DNA from: an uncultured Bacilli bacterium | GTDB lineage: Bacteria; Bacillota_I; Bacilli_A; RF39; UBA660 | NCBI GenBank assembly: GCA_947628445.1 | Contig: CANQZX010000005.1 | Location: 1 to 27,548 of the forward strand | DNA: 27,548 nucleotides | Direction: 5' to 3' | Shown here: piece by piece, positions 11,153-19,272 of the stretch | Layout: every line of letters starts with the position of its first letter | How positions within the stretch are numbered: the stretch's first letter is position 1 | Position numbers and translations under genes: made by a program | Notes under the pieces: model-generated | The model's database searches: none | What the model saw: the letters and a program-made list of their open reading frames with translations, nothing else | What the model was told of the DNA's origin: nothing

Positions 11153-12253
11153 TTATGGTAAATACCATATATCAGCATTATGTAATCTGACCTTTTTAAT
11201 AAAACCACAGCCTAAGCATTCTTCATCTAGGTATAAAACACATGCTTGCCCCGGCGTTACGGCTTTGACCATTTCGGGATATTTAACTCGGATCTCGTTA
11301 TTGGCTAAATATTCTAGCATCACCGGATAATCTTCGCCCCGATAACGAAACTTAGCGGTACAACTTGTAGGTCGCTCTTCACTTATAAAATTTACATTTT
11401 CAATTAAACATTCATCGGAATATAAATATTTTTCATCAAAAGTTACATAAAGGATATTTTGAGCCACATCTTTACCACAGACAAAATGTCTTTTAGTATT
11501 GCCCCCGATGCCAACATTTCGTCTTTGACCAATGGTATAATTCATAAGTCCCGTATGCATACCAATAACTTTTTTGGTTGCCACATCAATTATTGGTCCT
11601 GGATTCTTCTTTAAATAATTTTGCACAAATTGTTGATAGTGCCGTTCCCCAATAAAACATATTCCCGTCGAATCTTTTTTTTGCGCAACTGGTAAGTTTT
11701 CTCTTAAAGCAATTTGGCGAACCTCACTTTTCACATAATCCCCTAAAGGAAATAAAACATTTTTAAATTGTTCCGCTTTAACATCTGCCAAAAAATAACT
11801 TTGATCTTTATTTTTATCTTGAGCCCGATATAATTTACCATCTTGAAGTCGTGCATAATGCCCGGTAGCAATATAATCAGCCCCTAATTTCTCGGCTTCT
11901 TTAATAAATAAATCAAACTTTATATAGCGATTGCACAACATATCGGGATTAGGTGTCCGTCCTTGGGCTAATTCCGTTAAAAAATATTTAAAGACATAAT
12001 CCCAATATTCTTGAATAAAATCAACCCGGTGCAATTTAACTTGCAACTTTTCGCAAACCGCTAAAGCATCATTATAATCCTTTTCTTGCGGACAAATATC
12101 CGTTGCTAAAGTGATACCTTCACTATCATTATTAATTGAACTATCCCAGTTGCGCATAAATAGCCCTTCAACCTCATAACCAGCGGCTTTTAATAAATAT
12201 AGCGCAACCGCCGAGTCTACTCCGCCACTTACGCCCACAATTACTTTTTTCAT
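11153..12253 (-). CDS. mnmA: tRNA-specific 2-thiouridylase MnmA
   Basis: MnmA activates U34 of Lys, Glu and Gln tRNAs with ATP and inserts sulfur to give s2U. The 366-aa protein is of normal length. The PP-loop is SGGVDSA (9-15). The catalytic cysteines are C107 (NPDMLCN) and C199 (STGICFIGE). RNWD and TGHYAR lie at the expected places, and the C-terminal beta-barrel ends with ECLGCGFI. The stop lies just 5 bp beyond the promoter of the HTH operon. A SpoIIM-like gene lies 24 bp upstream on the same strand. Highly confident. Confidence 0.95.
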   Translation of the reverse strand: MKKVIVGVSGGVDSAVALYLLKAAGYEVEGLFMRNWDSSINNDSEGITLATDICPQEKDYNDALAVCEKLQVKLHRVDFIQEYWDYVFKYFLTELAQGRTPNPDMLCNRYIKFDLFIKEAEKLGADYIATGHYARLQDGKLYRAQDKNKDQSYFLADVKAEQFKNVLFPLGDYVKSEVRQIALRENLPVAQKKDSTGICFIGERHYQQFVQNYLKKNPGPIIDVATKKVIGMHTGLMNYTIGQRRNVGIGGNTKRHFVCGKDVAQNILYVTFDEKYLYSDECLIENVNFISEERPTSCTAKFRYRGEDYPVMLEYLANNEIRVKYPEMVKAVTPGQACVLYLDEECLGCGFIKKVRLHNADIWYLP

Positions 12254-12277
12254 AAAAAATCACAATATTAGTATAAC

Positions 12278-12856
12278 CTAATTTATTATAAATTTAAAGA
12301 TATTTACCAAATTATCGCCTAAAAAATATAAAAAAAGATCATTAAGGAAAATAAAAAGAAAACAAATGATACCTTTTTTTAAATATAATAAAATATAATC
12401 TTTATTTAACTTTCTTTTACCTATTAAAAGTTTGAGGATATAAGAAGCAATTTTTAATAAACTAGGCAAAATTATAAATAGTAAAAAGATAAAGAGTAAT
12501 TTAGTAATTAGAAGATAAAATAGCCCAAAAATAAAACCTTTAAAATGATAACATAAAATAAAGTTGGCTAAAAGAAAGCCCATTAAAAACCCATTATAAA
12601 ATAAATAAAATAAAGCTAAAGGCACTCCAATTAGAAAAAAGGAACTAATAATTAAAAAAGGAAAAACTAAAATATGATTTAGAAAATAATTAATCTTTAG
12701 GGAACTTAAAGTTGTTATAAAATTAGTAGTACTATTAATTAATAAACTTTGATTAGTTTTATTTAAGAGAAAAACATAACCTATACCACTACCTATACCT
12801 AATATCAGTATTATACTTAGAAACAACCATAATTTCTTATTAATGCTTGTCCTCAT
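12278..12856 (-). CDS. SpoIIM-like multi-pass membrane protein
   Basis: Starting at ATG 12856 with AGGTGAT 6-8 nt upstream (GTG 12865 would overlap that site), the protein has 192 aa. It has an N-terminal signal-anchor (LWLFLSIILILGIGSGIGYV) and about four further hydrophobic helices. The pattern NHILVFPFLIISSFFLIGVPLALFYLFYNGFLMGF fits the SpoIIM/DUF95 family, which in Bacillus helps septal peptidoglycan removal during engulfment. Charged residues are rare and similarity is loose, so a general DUF95-type membrane protein is the safer reading. It precedes mnmA by 24 bp. Confidence 0.55.
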   Translation of the reverse strand: MRTSINKKLWLFLSIILILGIGSGIGYVFLLNKTNQSLLINSTTNFITTLSSLKINYFLNHILVFPFLIISSFFLIGVPLALFYLFYNGFLMGFLLANFILCYHFKGFIFGLFYLLITKLLFIFLLFIILPSLLKIASYILKLLIGKRKLNKDYILLYLKKGIICFLFIFLNDLFLYFLGDNLVNIFKFIIN

Positions 12857-12934
12857 TTCTATCACCTAAGAAATCATATTGCAAAAGATTAAAAATTATG
12901 ATAAATTTATTACAAATTGAAGAAGGTGGAAAGT

Positions 12935-13030
12935 TTGAAAAAGAAAACCATTCAAAAATTATTAATTTGGTTTATGCTCTTAGTTATGATTGGTAGCGTG
13001 GTAGCATCAATCTTAGTTTACATAATTTAA
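12935..13030 (+). CDS. 31-aa single-span membrane mini-protein, Prli42/DUF4044-like
   Basis: TTG 12935 follows GAAGGTGGA and the frame ends at TAA 13028-13030, immediately before a good terminator. The product is a basic head (MKKKTIQK) and one membrane helix (LLIWFMLLVMIGSVVASILVYII). It resembles Prli42, the 31-aa membrane mini-protein that ties the stressosome to the membrane in Listeria, and the DUF4044 family. At this length similarity is suggestive only. Own ribosome site plus own terminator argue for a real monocistronic gene, facing away from the minus-strand neighbours. Confidence 0.65.
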   Translation: MKKKTIQKLLIWFMLLVMIGSVVASILVYII

Positions 13031-13051
13031 TACCGTTAAGGTATTTTTTTT
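13029..13051 (+). terminator. Intrinsic terminator of the mini-protein gene
   Basis: AATACC (13029-13034) and GGTATT (13040-13045) enclose loop GTTAA; the T-run covers 13044-13051. The stem starts inside the stop codon. Confidence 0.7.
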
Positions 13052-13055
13052 ATGG

Positions 13056-13811
13056 TTATAAATTAAAAAGAAAATTAATTAAGGCTTGAAATTTATCCAA
13101 AAAGACAAAGACAATTGTTAAAGCTCCAGCTAAAAAAGGCCCATAAGGTACTTCATTATTTTTAGTAATATATAAAGAGGCCACGGAATAAGGTAAAGCT
13201 AAAAAAGTCGATAAAATTAGAGTAACTAAACCTAAACGAAAGTTTAAAATTAAGCCTATAATAAAGGCAAATTTGACATCTCCCCCACCCAAAGCATCTC
13301 TTTTAAATATTTTTTGGCCGATAAATTGAATAAAAAGCATTACTAAAAAAAGTAATATCGCACTGGCTAAAGAGATTAAAACGGCTTCTTTACCCAGATA
13401 AACAAATTTTAAAACGACAATTAAAACAATCGCGATTAGTAAAGGACTATCTAAAATAATCATATAAATAAAATCCGTGATAAAAATAAGTAACATTAAA
13501 GTAATTATAATTAAATATAAAAAGTATTGATAACTAAGACCATATAGCAAATAGCCAATTAGGAAAAGAATCCCGGTAGCTAGTTCCATAATTAGATTAA
13601 TTGAATCTATTTTTTTATGACAATAAGGACATTTACCTTTTTGAAAGATATACGAAAAAATAGGTATTAAATTATACCATTTTAATTGATGCTGACACTC
13701 ATCGCATATACTTCGCGAAAAGATAAAATCTTGATGCTTAGGTACTCTTAAACCGACAACTAAAAGGAAAGAACCAAAACACAAGCCCAAAATAAATATT
13801 AGTATGGCCAT
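13056..13811 (-). CDS. Type IV prepilin peptidase (A24 family, PilD/ComC-like)
   Basis: A membrane aspartic protease that cleaves and N-methylates type IV prepilins or competence pseudopilins. From ATG 13811 it has 251 aa. The cytoplasmic zinc-binding cysteines are CDEC (36-39) and CPYC (61-64). The catalytic aspartates are D113 (FITDF) and D178 (GGGDVKFA). About seven further hydrophobic helices follow. AGGTGG lies 3 nt ahead of ATG 13811; TTG 13826, overlapping the pilC stop, is the alternative start and has no ribosome site. It directly follows pilC, so the two are co-transcribed. Confidence 0.9.
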   Translation of the reverse strand: MAILIFILGLCFGSFLLVVGLRVPKHQDFIFSRSICDECQHQLKWYNLIPIFSYIFQKGKCPYCHKKIDSINLIMELATGILFLIGYLLYGLSYQYFLYLIIITLMLLIFITDFIYMIILDSPLLIAIVLIVVLKFVYLGKEAVLISLASAILLFLVMLFIQFIGQKIFKRDALGGGDVKFAFIIGLILNFRLGLVTLILSTFLALPYSVASLYITKNNEVPYGPFLAGALTIVFVFLDKFQALINFLFNL

Positions 13812-13818
13812 TTTCCAC

Positions 13819-15405
13819 CTACTCAATCATGCTATAAATATTAAACATTGGGATAATAACTGCGATAATAATAGATCCAACCACAACTGCCAAGAAAGTT
13901 ATCATAATTGGTTCAATAAAAGCTTTTAAATTATTAACAATATTTCGGTGTAATTCTTGATAATATTCACTAACCTTTTGCATCATATCCGCTAAACGTC
14001 CTGTTTCTTCCCCCGTAACAATCATAAAATAGGCTACATCCGGAATGGCCCAGTGATCTTTAAAAGCTTCACTAATTTTTTCACCTTTAATTATATTGTT
14101 AATTGTCCGATAAAGAACCGCTTTATATATTTCGTTATTTGTAATTTTACTCAATATCCCCATACTTTCCGTAATAAAGACGTTATTCTTTAAAAGGGAC
14201 GCGAAAGTTTTGGCAAAAATCGTTAATTCTTTATAAATAATAACATTCTTTACAATCGGAATATGCATCAAAAAGATTTGAAAATAGGTTCTAAATAATT
14301 TTAAATATTTATAGCAAATCGCAATTCCCACGAAAATAATAACTAAAACTACCAAAATATATAAAATATTATTTTTTAAAAATCCACTGGCATTTATAAT
14401 AAAACGGGTAAAGCCGGATATTTCCGCCCCATAATTTTCGTAAATATCGGTAAATTGGGGAACGACATAAACTAAAATAAACACAATAACGCCAAAGGCA
14501 AAAATAGTAATAATGGCCGGATAAGTCATAGCACTAACCATTTCTTTCCGTGTACTATTAATTTCCGTATAATAATTAGCCATATCGTCTAAGGTTTCAA
14601 CCAAAGTACCACTTGCTTCGGCAGCTTTTATCATATTAATTAAAAGGGCCGGAAACATATCCCCTTGTTTTTCTAAAGCGGCCGAAAAAGATTCCCCTAA
14701 AGATAACTCATAGGAAATAGATTGAAAAGCCCGTAATCTTGTCGAATTACCTTTAATTTGGGTATTTAAGATTTTGATGGCATCATTTAAAGTTAGCCCC
14801 GCCTTAATATAAGTAGACAATTGGGTCAACCAGAATATTAAATCCTTGGTACTCATTTTTTTAGAACCAAATAAGGTACTTTTTTGATAAACAAAGTCAA
14901 TTAAAGAACTAGTTTTAATACTATATACTTCGTAACCTTCATTCAACAAGAAGGAGTTAATATCTAATTTTGATAAGCCAGACATATTGCCAGTAATAAT
15001 TTTGCCATTTTTATCCTTAACTTTGAATAAATACATATGCGGCTCTTTTGTTCTAGTCGCCCCCGCTTTTTGTAAATCTTCTAACAAGACCGCTTTTTCT
15101 TGTTCTAATTTAGCTAAAGTTTTAGCACTATATTTATATACTTTAGCTTTTTTAACCTTTTTCGTTTTTTCATAGATATCATCAGATGATAAATCTTCTT
15201 CTTTAGCGGATTGATAAATTTTATCTAATTTGTAACTTGCCGAATTAAATAAAATTAACCATAAATCATAAAAACAAGCTTTAAAGCCTTTAACCGCGAA
15301 TATTAAAATATTAGCGATAGTATAAAAAGGCCATATTAGGATATTAATTATGGACGTTTTTTTGGCATTATTAGTATTACTTGGATTATTTACAACGTTA
15401 TCCAT
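13819..15405 (-). CDS. Type IV pilus/competence inner-membrane platform protein (PilC/GspF/ComGB family)
   Basis: The 528-aa protein is the membrane platform on which pilus ATPases act. ATG 15405 is chosen for GGGAGG 7 nt upstream. An unusual N-terminal extension (1-65) contains a hydrophobic segment (ILIWPFYTIANILIFAVKGF). It is followed by the PilC-type N-terminal region (MYLFKVKDKNGKIITGNMSG). Two GspF domains follow, with LSTYIKAGLTLNDAI and FASLLKNNVFITESM as equivalent helices and three membrane helices. GEETGRL and the final AVIIPMFNIYSMIE are family hallmarks. Usual PilC proteins have about 400 residues; the extra length is the N-terminus. No ATPase (PilB) or pilin gene is adjacent. 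Confidence 0.9.
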   Translation of the reverse strand: MDNVVNNPSNTNNAKKTSIINILIWPFYTIANILIFAVKGFKACFYDLWLILFNSASYKLDKIYQSAKEEDLSSDDIYEKTKKVKKAKVYKYSAKTLAKLEQEKAVLLEDLQKAGATRTKEPHMYLFKVKDKNGKIITGNMSGLSKLDINSFLLNEGYEVYSIKTSSLIDFVYQKSTLFGSKKMSTKDLIFWLTQLSTYIKAGLTLNDAIKILNTQIKGNSTRLRAFQSISYELSLGESFSAALEKQGDMFPALLINMIKAAEASGTLVETLDDMANYYTEINSTRKEMVSAMTYPAIITIFAFGVIVFILVYVVPQFTDIYENYGAEISGFTRFIINASGFLKNNILYILVVLVIIFVGIAICYKYLKLFRTYFQIFLMHIPIVKNVIIYKELTIFAKTFASLLKNNVFITESMGILSKITNNEIYKAVLYRTINNIIKGEKISEAFKDHWAIPDVAYFMIVTGEETGRLADMMQKVSEYYQELHRNIVNNLKAFIEPIMITFLAVVVGSIIIAVIIPMFNIYSMIE

Positions 15406-15432
15406 CAACTAGCCTCCCACTATTATATTTAA

Positions 15433-15461
15433 AGTATAGCATTAAACTTCGATTTTGACAA
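15433..15461 (-). promoter_or_regulatory. Promoter of the pilC-prepilin peptidase operon
   Basis: Minus-strand -35 TTGTCA (15461-15456), 17-bp spacer, -10 TATACT (15438-15433) preceded by TG (extended -10). Confidence 0.65.
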
Positions 15462-15526
15462 CCTTAAATTAGGTTTTCGAAGGTACCAAAATAATGCTTA
15501 ATCATATATTATATTAGGTGAGAAAT

Positions 15527-15799
15527 ATGTTTGGAGCTAATACTTTTGCAAGACCATTTTCTTTAACCAAAATCATGGGGACTATCAGTCGGGGGTTAAA
15601 TATAGCTAATCAAGTAATTCCCATCTACGAACAAGCCAAACCCATGATTAGTAATGCCCGGAAAGTGATGGGTGCCATTCGGGAGTTTGCCCATAGTGAT
15701 CCCCTACCCGCCAAAAGAACAACCAATATTTCAGAGACAAATAAAAAAACCACATTAAATTTGACATCTAATGTGGCTAATCCGGTATTTTTTCAATAA
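15527..15799 (+). CDS. YqfQ-like protein
   Basis: A 90-aa protein from ATG 15527, with AGGTGA at good distance (GTG 15518 is part of that site). It starts MFGANTF. A mid-region helix (IANQVIPIYEQAKPMISNARKVMGAIREF) recalls the Q-x-x-P-x-x-x-Q-x-x-P-M-I/V pattern of YqfQ/VrrA. In Bacillus, yqfQ is close to trmK (yqfN), sigA and dnaG, so location supports this reading. Function unknown in the family. It converges on trmK, overlapping it by 23 bp. The antisense terminator of the trmK operon lies inside its coding sequence. Confidence 0.6.
   Translation: MFGANTFARPFSLTKIMGTISRGLNIANQVIPIYEQAKPMISNARKVMGAIREFAHSDPLPAKRTTNISETNKKTTLNLTSNVANPVFFQ
15743..15776 (-). terminator. Intrinsic terminator of the dnaG-rpoD-trmK operon
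   Basis: On the minus strand CCACATTA (15776-15769) and TAATGTGG (15757-15750) form an 8-bp stem with an 11-nt loop, followed by seven T (15749-15743). It lies antisense within the YqfQ-like coding sequence, directly after the trmK stop. Confidence 0.78.
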
Positions 15800-16400
15800 A
15801 GTTATTTAGTTCGGCAAGCAAATCTAAATATTCTTTTTTATGACTTAACTCATAGATTTTTTGATATTTTTGGGCTAAATAAGTTAAGTATGCTTTATCG
15901 TAATTTTTCCCAAACTTAATTTCGGCATTACTTAAATAATCTTGCCCCTTTTCATAACGGATAATAATATAATATTGACCTTTTTCCCAAAGGGCTTTTT
16001 CTTCGCTTATTTGATAACCAATATCTTGCATAAAGGTGCGAAGAGCGGCTAAATCATTATTACTTTGAATAATTAAGGTCTCTGGCAAATGGGAAACACC
16101 GGTTAAAATTTCTTTAATAGTATTTGTTCCCATGCCGGCAATAATGGCTGTCTTAAATTCCATATTAATATTTTTTAAGCCCACATTTTGCATTAAAGTT
16201 ATTTTATTTTCCAAACCATATTTTTGGATATTTTTCTTAGCTTGCTCTAAAACTTTGGCTGAAATATCCGAAGCATAGACCTCTTTAAATTTTTTATTTG
16301 TCACTAAATAAATTGGAATATAAGCATGATCCGTGCCAATATCGATAACCGGTTCATTTTGCACCATATCGGCAATGGCCGTAAGGCGTTTGCTTTTCAT
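15777..16400 (-). CDS. trmK: tRNA (adenine(22)-N1)-methyltransferase TrmK
   Basis: TrmK methylates N1 of A22 in the D-loop of Ser/Tyr tRNAs in Bacillota, using S-adenosylmethionine. The 207-aa protein begins with KRLTAIADMV and has the SAM-binding motif VIDIGTDHAYIPIYLV (18-33). YASDISAKVLEQAKKNI, IIAGMGTNTIKEIL and LIIQSNNDLAALRTFM are the family blocks (QPN in most members, QSN here). The ATG overlaps the rpoD stop (TAATG), as expected for translational coupling. Position after rpoD is conserved in Bacillus. Confidence 0.9.
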   Translation of the reverse strand: MKSKRLTAIADMVQNEPVIDIGTDHAYIPIYLVTNKKFKEVYASDISAKVLEQAKKNIQKYGLENKITLMQNVGLKNINMEFKTAIIAGMGTNTIKEILTGVSHLPETLIIQSNNDLAALRTFMQDIGYQISEEKALWEKGQYYIIIRYEKGQDYLSNAEIKFGKNYDKAYLTYLAQKYQKIYELSHKKEYLDLLAELNNFIEKIPD

Positions 16401-17509
16401 TATTCACCCAAAAAATCGCGTAATTTTTTGGCCCGAGAAGGATGTCTTAATTTTCTTAAGGCTTTGGCTTCAATTTGTCTAATCCGTTCCCGCGTAACAT
16501 TAAATTTCTTCCCTACTTCTTCCAAGGTATGACAAGTACCATCAATAAGACCGAAACGCAATTCTAATACTTGTTGTTCTCTTTCTTGTAAGGACATTAA
16601 AACTTCTTTAATTTCTTTCTTTAGCATTTCATTTTCGGTAAACTCTTCCGGAGATAAACAAGATTCATCTTTTAAGAAATCTCCAAAGTTGGAATCTTCT
16701 TCTTCCCCGATTGGGGTTTCTAAAGAAAGCGGTTCTTGACTAATTTTTAATACTTCCCGCACCTTTTCGGGTGTAATATTCATCTTTTTAGCAATTTCTT
16801 CTTCAGTAGGATCCCGATTTAAATCAAGCGTTAATTGCCGTTGAATCCGGGTCATTTTATTAATAGTTTCAACCATATGTACAGGTACCCGAATGGTTCT
16901 GGCTTGATCGGCTAAAGCCCGGGTAATGGCTTGTCGAATCCACCAAGTGGCATAAGTTGAAAACTTATAACCTTTATCGTAGTCGAATTTATCGACGGCT
17001 TTCATTAACCCAATATTACCTTCTTGAATTAAATCCAAAAATAGTAAGCCCCGACCAACATATCTTTTAGCAATACTAACAACTAACCGCAAATTGGATT
17101 CGGCTAAAATTCTTTTGGCTTCTTCATCGCCCGCGGCTACTCTTTTAGATATTTCCATTTCTTGATCCGGCGAAAGCAAAGAAATCCGCCCAATTTCCTT
17201 TAAATACATCCGCACGGGATCATTAATATTGGAATCCTTGGCTAAATCTTCTTCGACAATCATAATGTCTTCTTCTGTGGTTTCTTTTTTCCGCGCATGA
17301 CCAGATTCATCGACATCAGATTCGGGAATGACATTAATATTATTTTCGACAAACTTATTATATAATTCATCTAGGGAATCACTATCAATTTCTAAACCCT
17401 TTAATTCTTCGGCTAATTGTTCAAATGTAATATAACCCTTTTCTTTACCTAATTTAATTAAATCCGTTTCTCTTTCTTCTAATGTTTTAATTTTGTTAAT
17501 CTTTTTCAT
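16400..17509 (-). CDS. rpoD: Primary sigma factor (RpoD/SigA)
   Basis: The housekeeping sigma factor directs RNA polymerase to -10/-35 promoters. At 369 aa it matches SigA-type factors. Region 1.1 is at the N-terminus. Region 1.2 starts at DPVRMYLKEIGRISLL. Region 2 contains NLRLVVSIAKRYVGRG and YKFSTYATWWIRQAI. Region 3 follows from RIQRQL, and region 4 ends with TRERIRQIEAKALRKLRHP. The promoters found in this window (TTGACA/TATAAT type) fit such a factor. It is the middle gene of dnaG-rpoD-trmK, 3 bp after dnaG. Confidence 0.97.
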   Translation of the reverse strand: MKKINKIKTLEERETDLIKLGKEKGYITFEQLAEELKGLEIDSDSLDELYNKFVENNINVIPESDVDESGHARKKETTEEDIMIVEEDLAKDSNINDPVRMYLKEIGRISLLSPDQEMEISKRVAAGDEEAKRILAESNLRLVVSIAKRYVGRGLLFLDLIQEGNIGLMKAVDKFDYDKGYKFSTYATWWIRQAITRALADQARTIRVPVHMVETINKMTRIQRQLTLDLNRDPTEEEIAKKMNITPEKVREVLKISQEPLSLETPIGEEEDSNFGDFLKDESCLSPEEFTENEMLKKEIKEVLMSLQEREQQVLELRFGLIDGTCHTLEEVGKKFNVTRERIRQIEAKALRKLRHPSRAKKLRDFLGE

Positions 17510-17512
17510 AAT

Positions 17513-19240
17513 CTACACTTCCTTTTTTAATGCCGCAATTTTTTCGAGCATTTCCACCTTTTTATTAATATCCATTTCCTGTTTCATTTTGTTTTTTAAT
17601 TCATTAATTTCATCTTTTTTTAACTCTTGTAACACAATATCGATACAACTATTAAAATTATCCATCGAAAGTTCTTCATTCCCACAATAATTGATAATAT
17701 CATTTACAACCTCACTAATTTCGGTTTTATCCTGTACAAAGGTCATAAAATCGGCAATATTAATGCCCTCGTAACTATTATTATAGTAAACAATTTCACT
17801 GGCAATTATGCGTTCGATTTTGTTCTTAAAATAGCCCAATTTCTCTTTATAAACCCGAATGTATTTTGCATCATTCATCATCGCATAAAGAATGGTGGCT
17901 ACCGCTTTATCGTATTTATTTTTTCGCCCCTTTTCTGGCGGTTTGGCTTCGGTTTCAATCTTTGGCTTAACCGCTAAATTCTGTTTTAAAACCTCTTTAT
18001 CAATATCATATTTTTTACTTAATTTCGTAATAATCATATCTTTGGTTAGATCATCATAATGCGTTAAAGAAGCTAAAACTTCTCGGATGTATTTTACCAC
18101 ATCTGTCACCGTTTGCAAGTCTTTATCGCCCTTTAAATAATTTAATTTAAAATCTAAATAACTTTGGGGATTTGCTAAATTATTTTTTAAGGCCTCTAAA
18201 CCAAAGGCGCGAATATATTCATCGGGGTCCTTCGCCCCACTTAATCTTACAACTTTAACATCGAGGCCACTGGCAACCATTTTATCCCCCAATTCGGCAG
18301 TGGCTTGAAGACCCGCATTATCGTTATCGAGTATTAAAATAAAGGGAATCCGGAGTTTAGATAATTCTTCAATTTGGCTGGCCGAAATTGCTACCCCCAT
18401 TAAGGCCACGACATTTTTAATGCCTTTGGCACTTAACATAATGGCATCCATATTACCTTCGACGATAATCCCATAGCCCGCGTTTTTCATGGCTTTTTTA
18501 GCATTATGATAATTAAATAAAATATTACTCTTTTTATAAATACTCGTTTCTTTCGTATTGATGTATTTAGCGGTATCTTCTTCGTTATTAAAGATGCGTC
18601 CCGTGAAAGCCACAACTTGGCCCGTAAAATCAGAAACTGGAATCATAATCCGATTGGTAAATACATCATAAGTATCTAAACCATTTTGATTTATTAAACC
18701 CATTTGGACTAGTTCAGTTTCCGTAAAGCCCTGATGCGTTAAAAAGTTATTTAAATCGGCTTTTTGATTTAAGGCAAGTCCTAAATTAAACTCTTTAATG
18801 ATACTTTCATCAATGCCCCGCGAAGCCAGATATTCTTTGGCTTTAAGGCCATCAGGTGTATTAAGATTATTGATAAAGTATTTACTGGCCAAATCATACA
18901 TTTGGTATTCTTTTTTATTTACTTTATTATGGCTCTTCGTCGGATCAAAATGAAGATTATAACCAATTTTTTTGGCAACAATTGCGACCGCTTCTAAAAA
19001 CTCGACATTTTCATATTTCATGACAAAAGAAAAAACATTACCGCCGGTCCGACATGTAAAACAATTAAAGATTTGCCGTTCGGGAGAAACAACTAAACTA
19101 GGTGAATGGTCATTGTGAAAAGGACACAACGCCACAAAATTCCGCCCCTTAGGTCGTAAATCTAAATAATCGGCAACAACATCCACTATATTGGCTTCTT
19201 GTCTTATTTTGTTTATTTCTTCTTCACTAATGTATGCCAT
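17513..19240 (-). CDS. dnaG: DNA primase DnaG
   Basis: DnaG makes RNA primers for the replication fork. The 575-aa protein has the CHCC zinc-binding domain (C39, H42, C60, C63). The RNA polymerase core contains the Toprim motifs: IIVEGNMDAIMLSAKG and, downstream, FILILDNDNAG. A C-terminal helicase-interacting domain follows a linker rich in charged residues (KPPEKGRKNK). The ATG 19240 has AAGGGA upstream. The RnfD gene ends only 32 bp before, so it may be read through from the rnfCD promoter. Confidence 0.97.
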   Translation of the reverse strand: MAYISEEEINKIRQEANIVDVVADYLDLRPKGRNFVALCPFHNDHSPSLVVSPERQIFNCFTCRTGGNVFSFVMKYENVEFLEAVAIVAKKIGYNLHFDPTKSHNKVNKKEYQMYDLASKYFINNLNTPDGLKAKEYLASRGIDESIIKEFNLGLALNQKADLNNFLTHQGFTETELVQMGLINQNGLDTYDVFTNRIMIPVSDFTGQVVAFTGRIFNNEEDTAKYINTKETSIYKKSNILFNYHNAKKAMKNAGYGIIVEGNMDAIMLSAKGIKNVVALMGVAISASQIEELSKLRIPFILILDNDNAGLQATAELGDKMVASGLDVKVVRLSGAKDPDEYIRAFGLEALKNNLANPQSYLDFKLNYLKGDKDLQTVTDVVKYIREVLASLTHYDDLTKDMIITKLSKKYDIDKEVLKQNLAVKPKIETEAKPPEKGRKNKYDKAVATILYAMMNDAKYIRVYKEKLGYFKNKIERIIASEIVYYNNSYEGINIADFMTFVQDKTEISEVVNDIINYCGNEELSMDNFNSCIDIVLQELKKDEINELKNKMKQEMDINKKVEMLEKIAALKKEV

Positions 19241-19272
19241 ATTTATCCCTTCTATTTATATATATTTCCGGA

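Noticed and set aside
13056..15405. Prepilin peptidase and PilC as part of the phage secretion route
   Set aside because: They lie 4.5 kb outside the dif-like boundary, among host genes, and the phage has its own Zot/pI ATPase; no secretin is expected for a host without an outer membrane.
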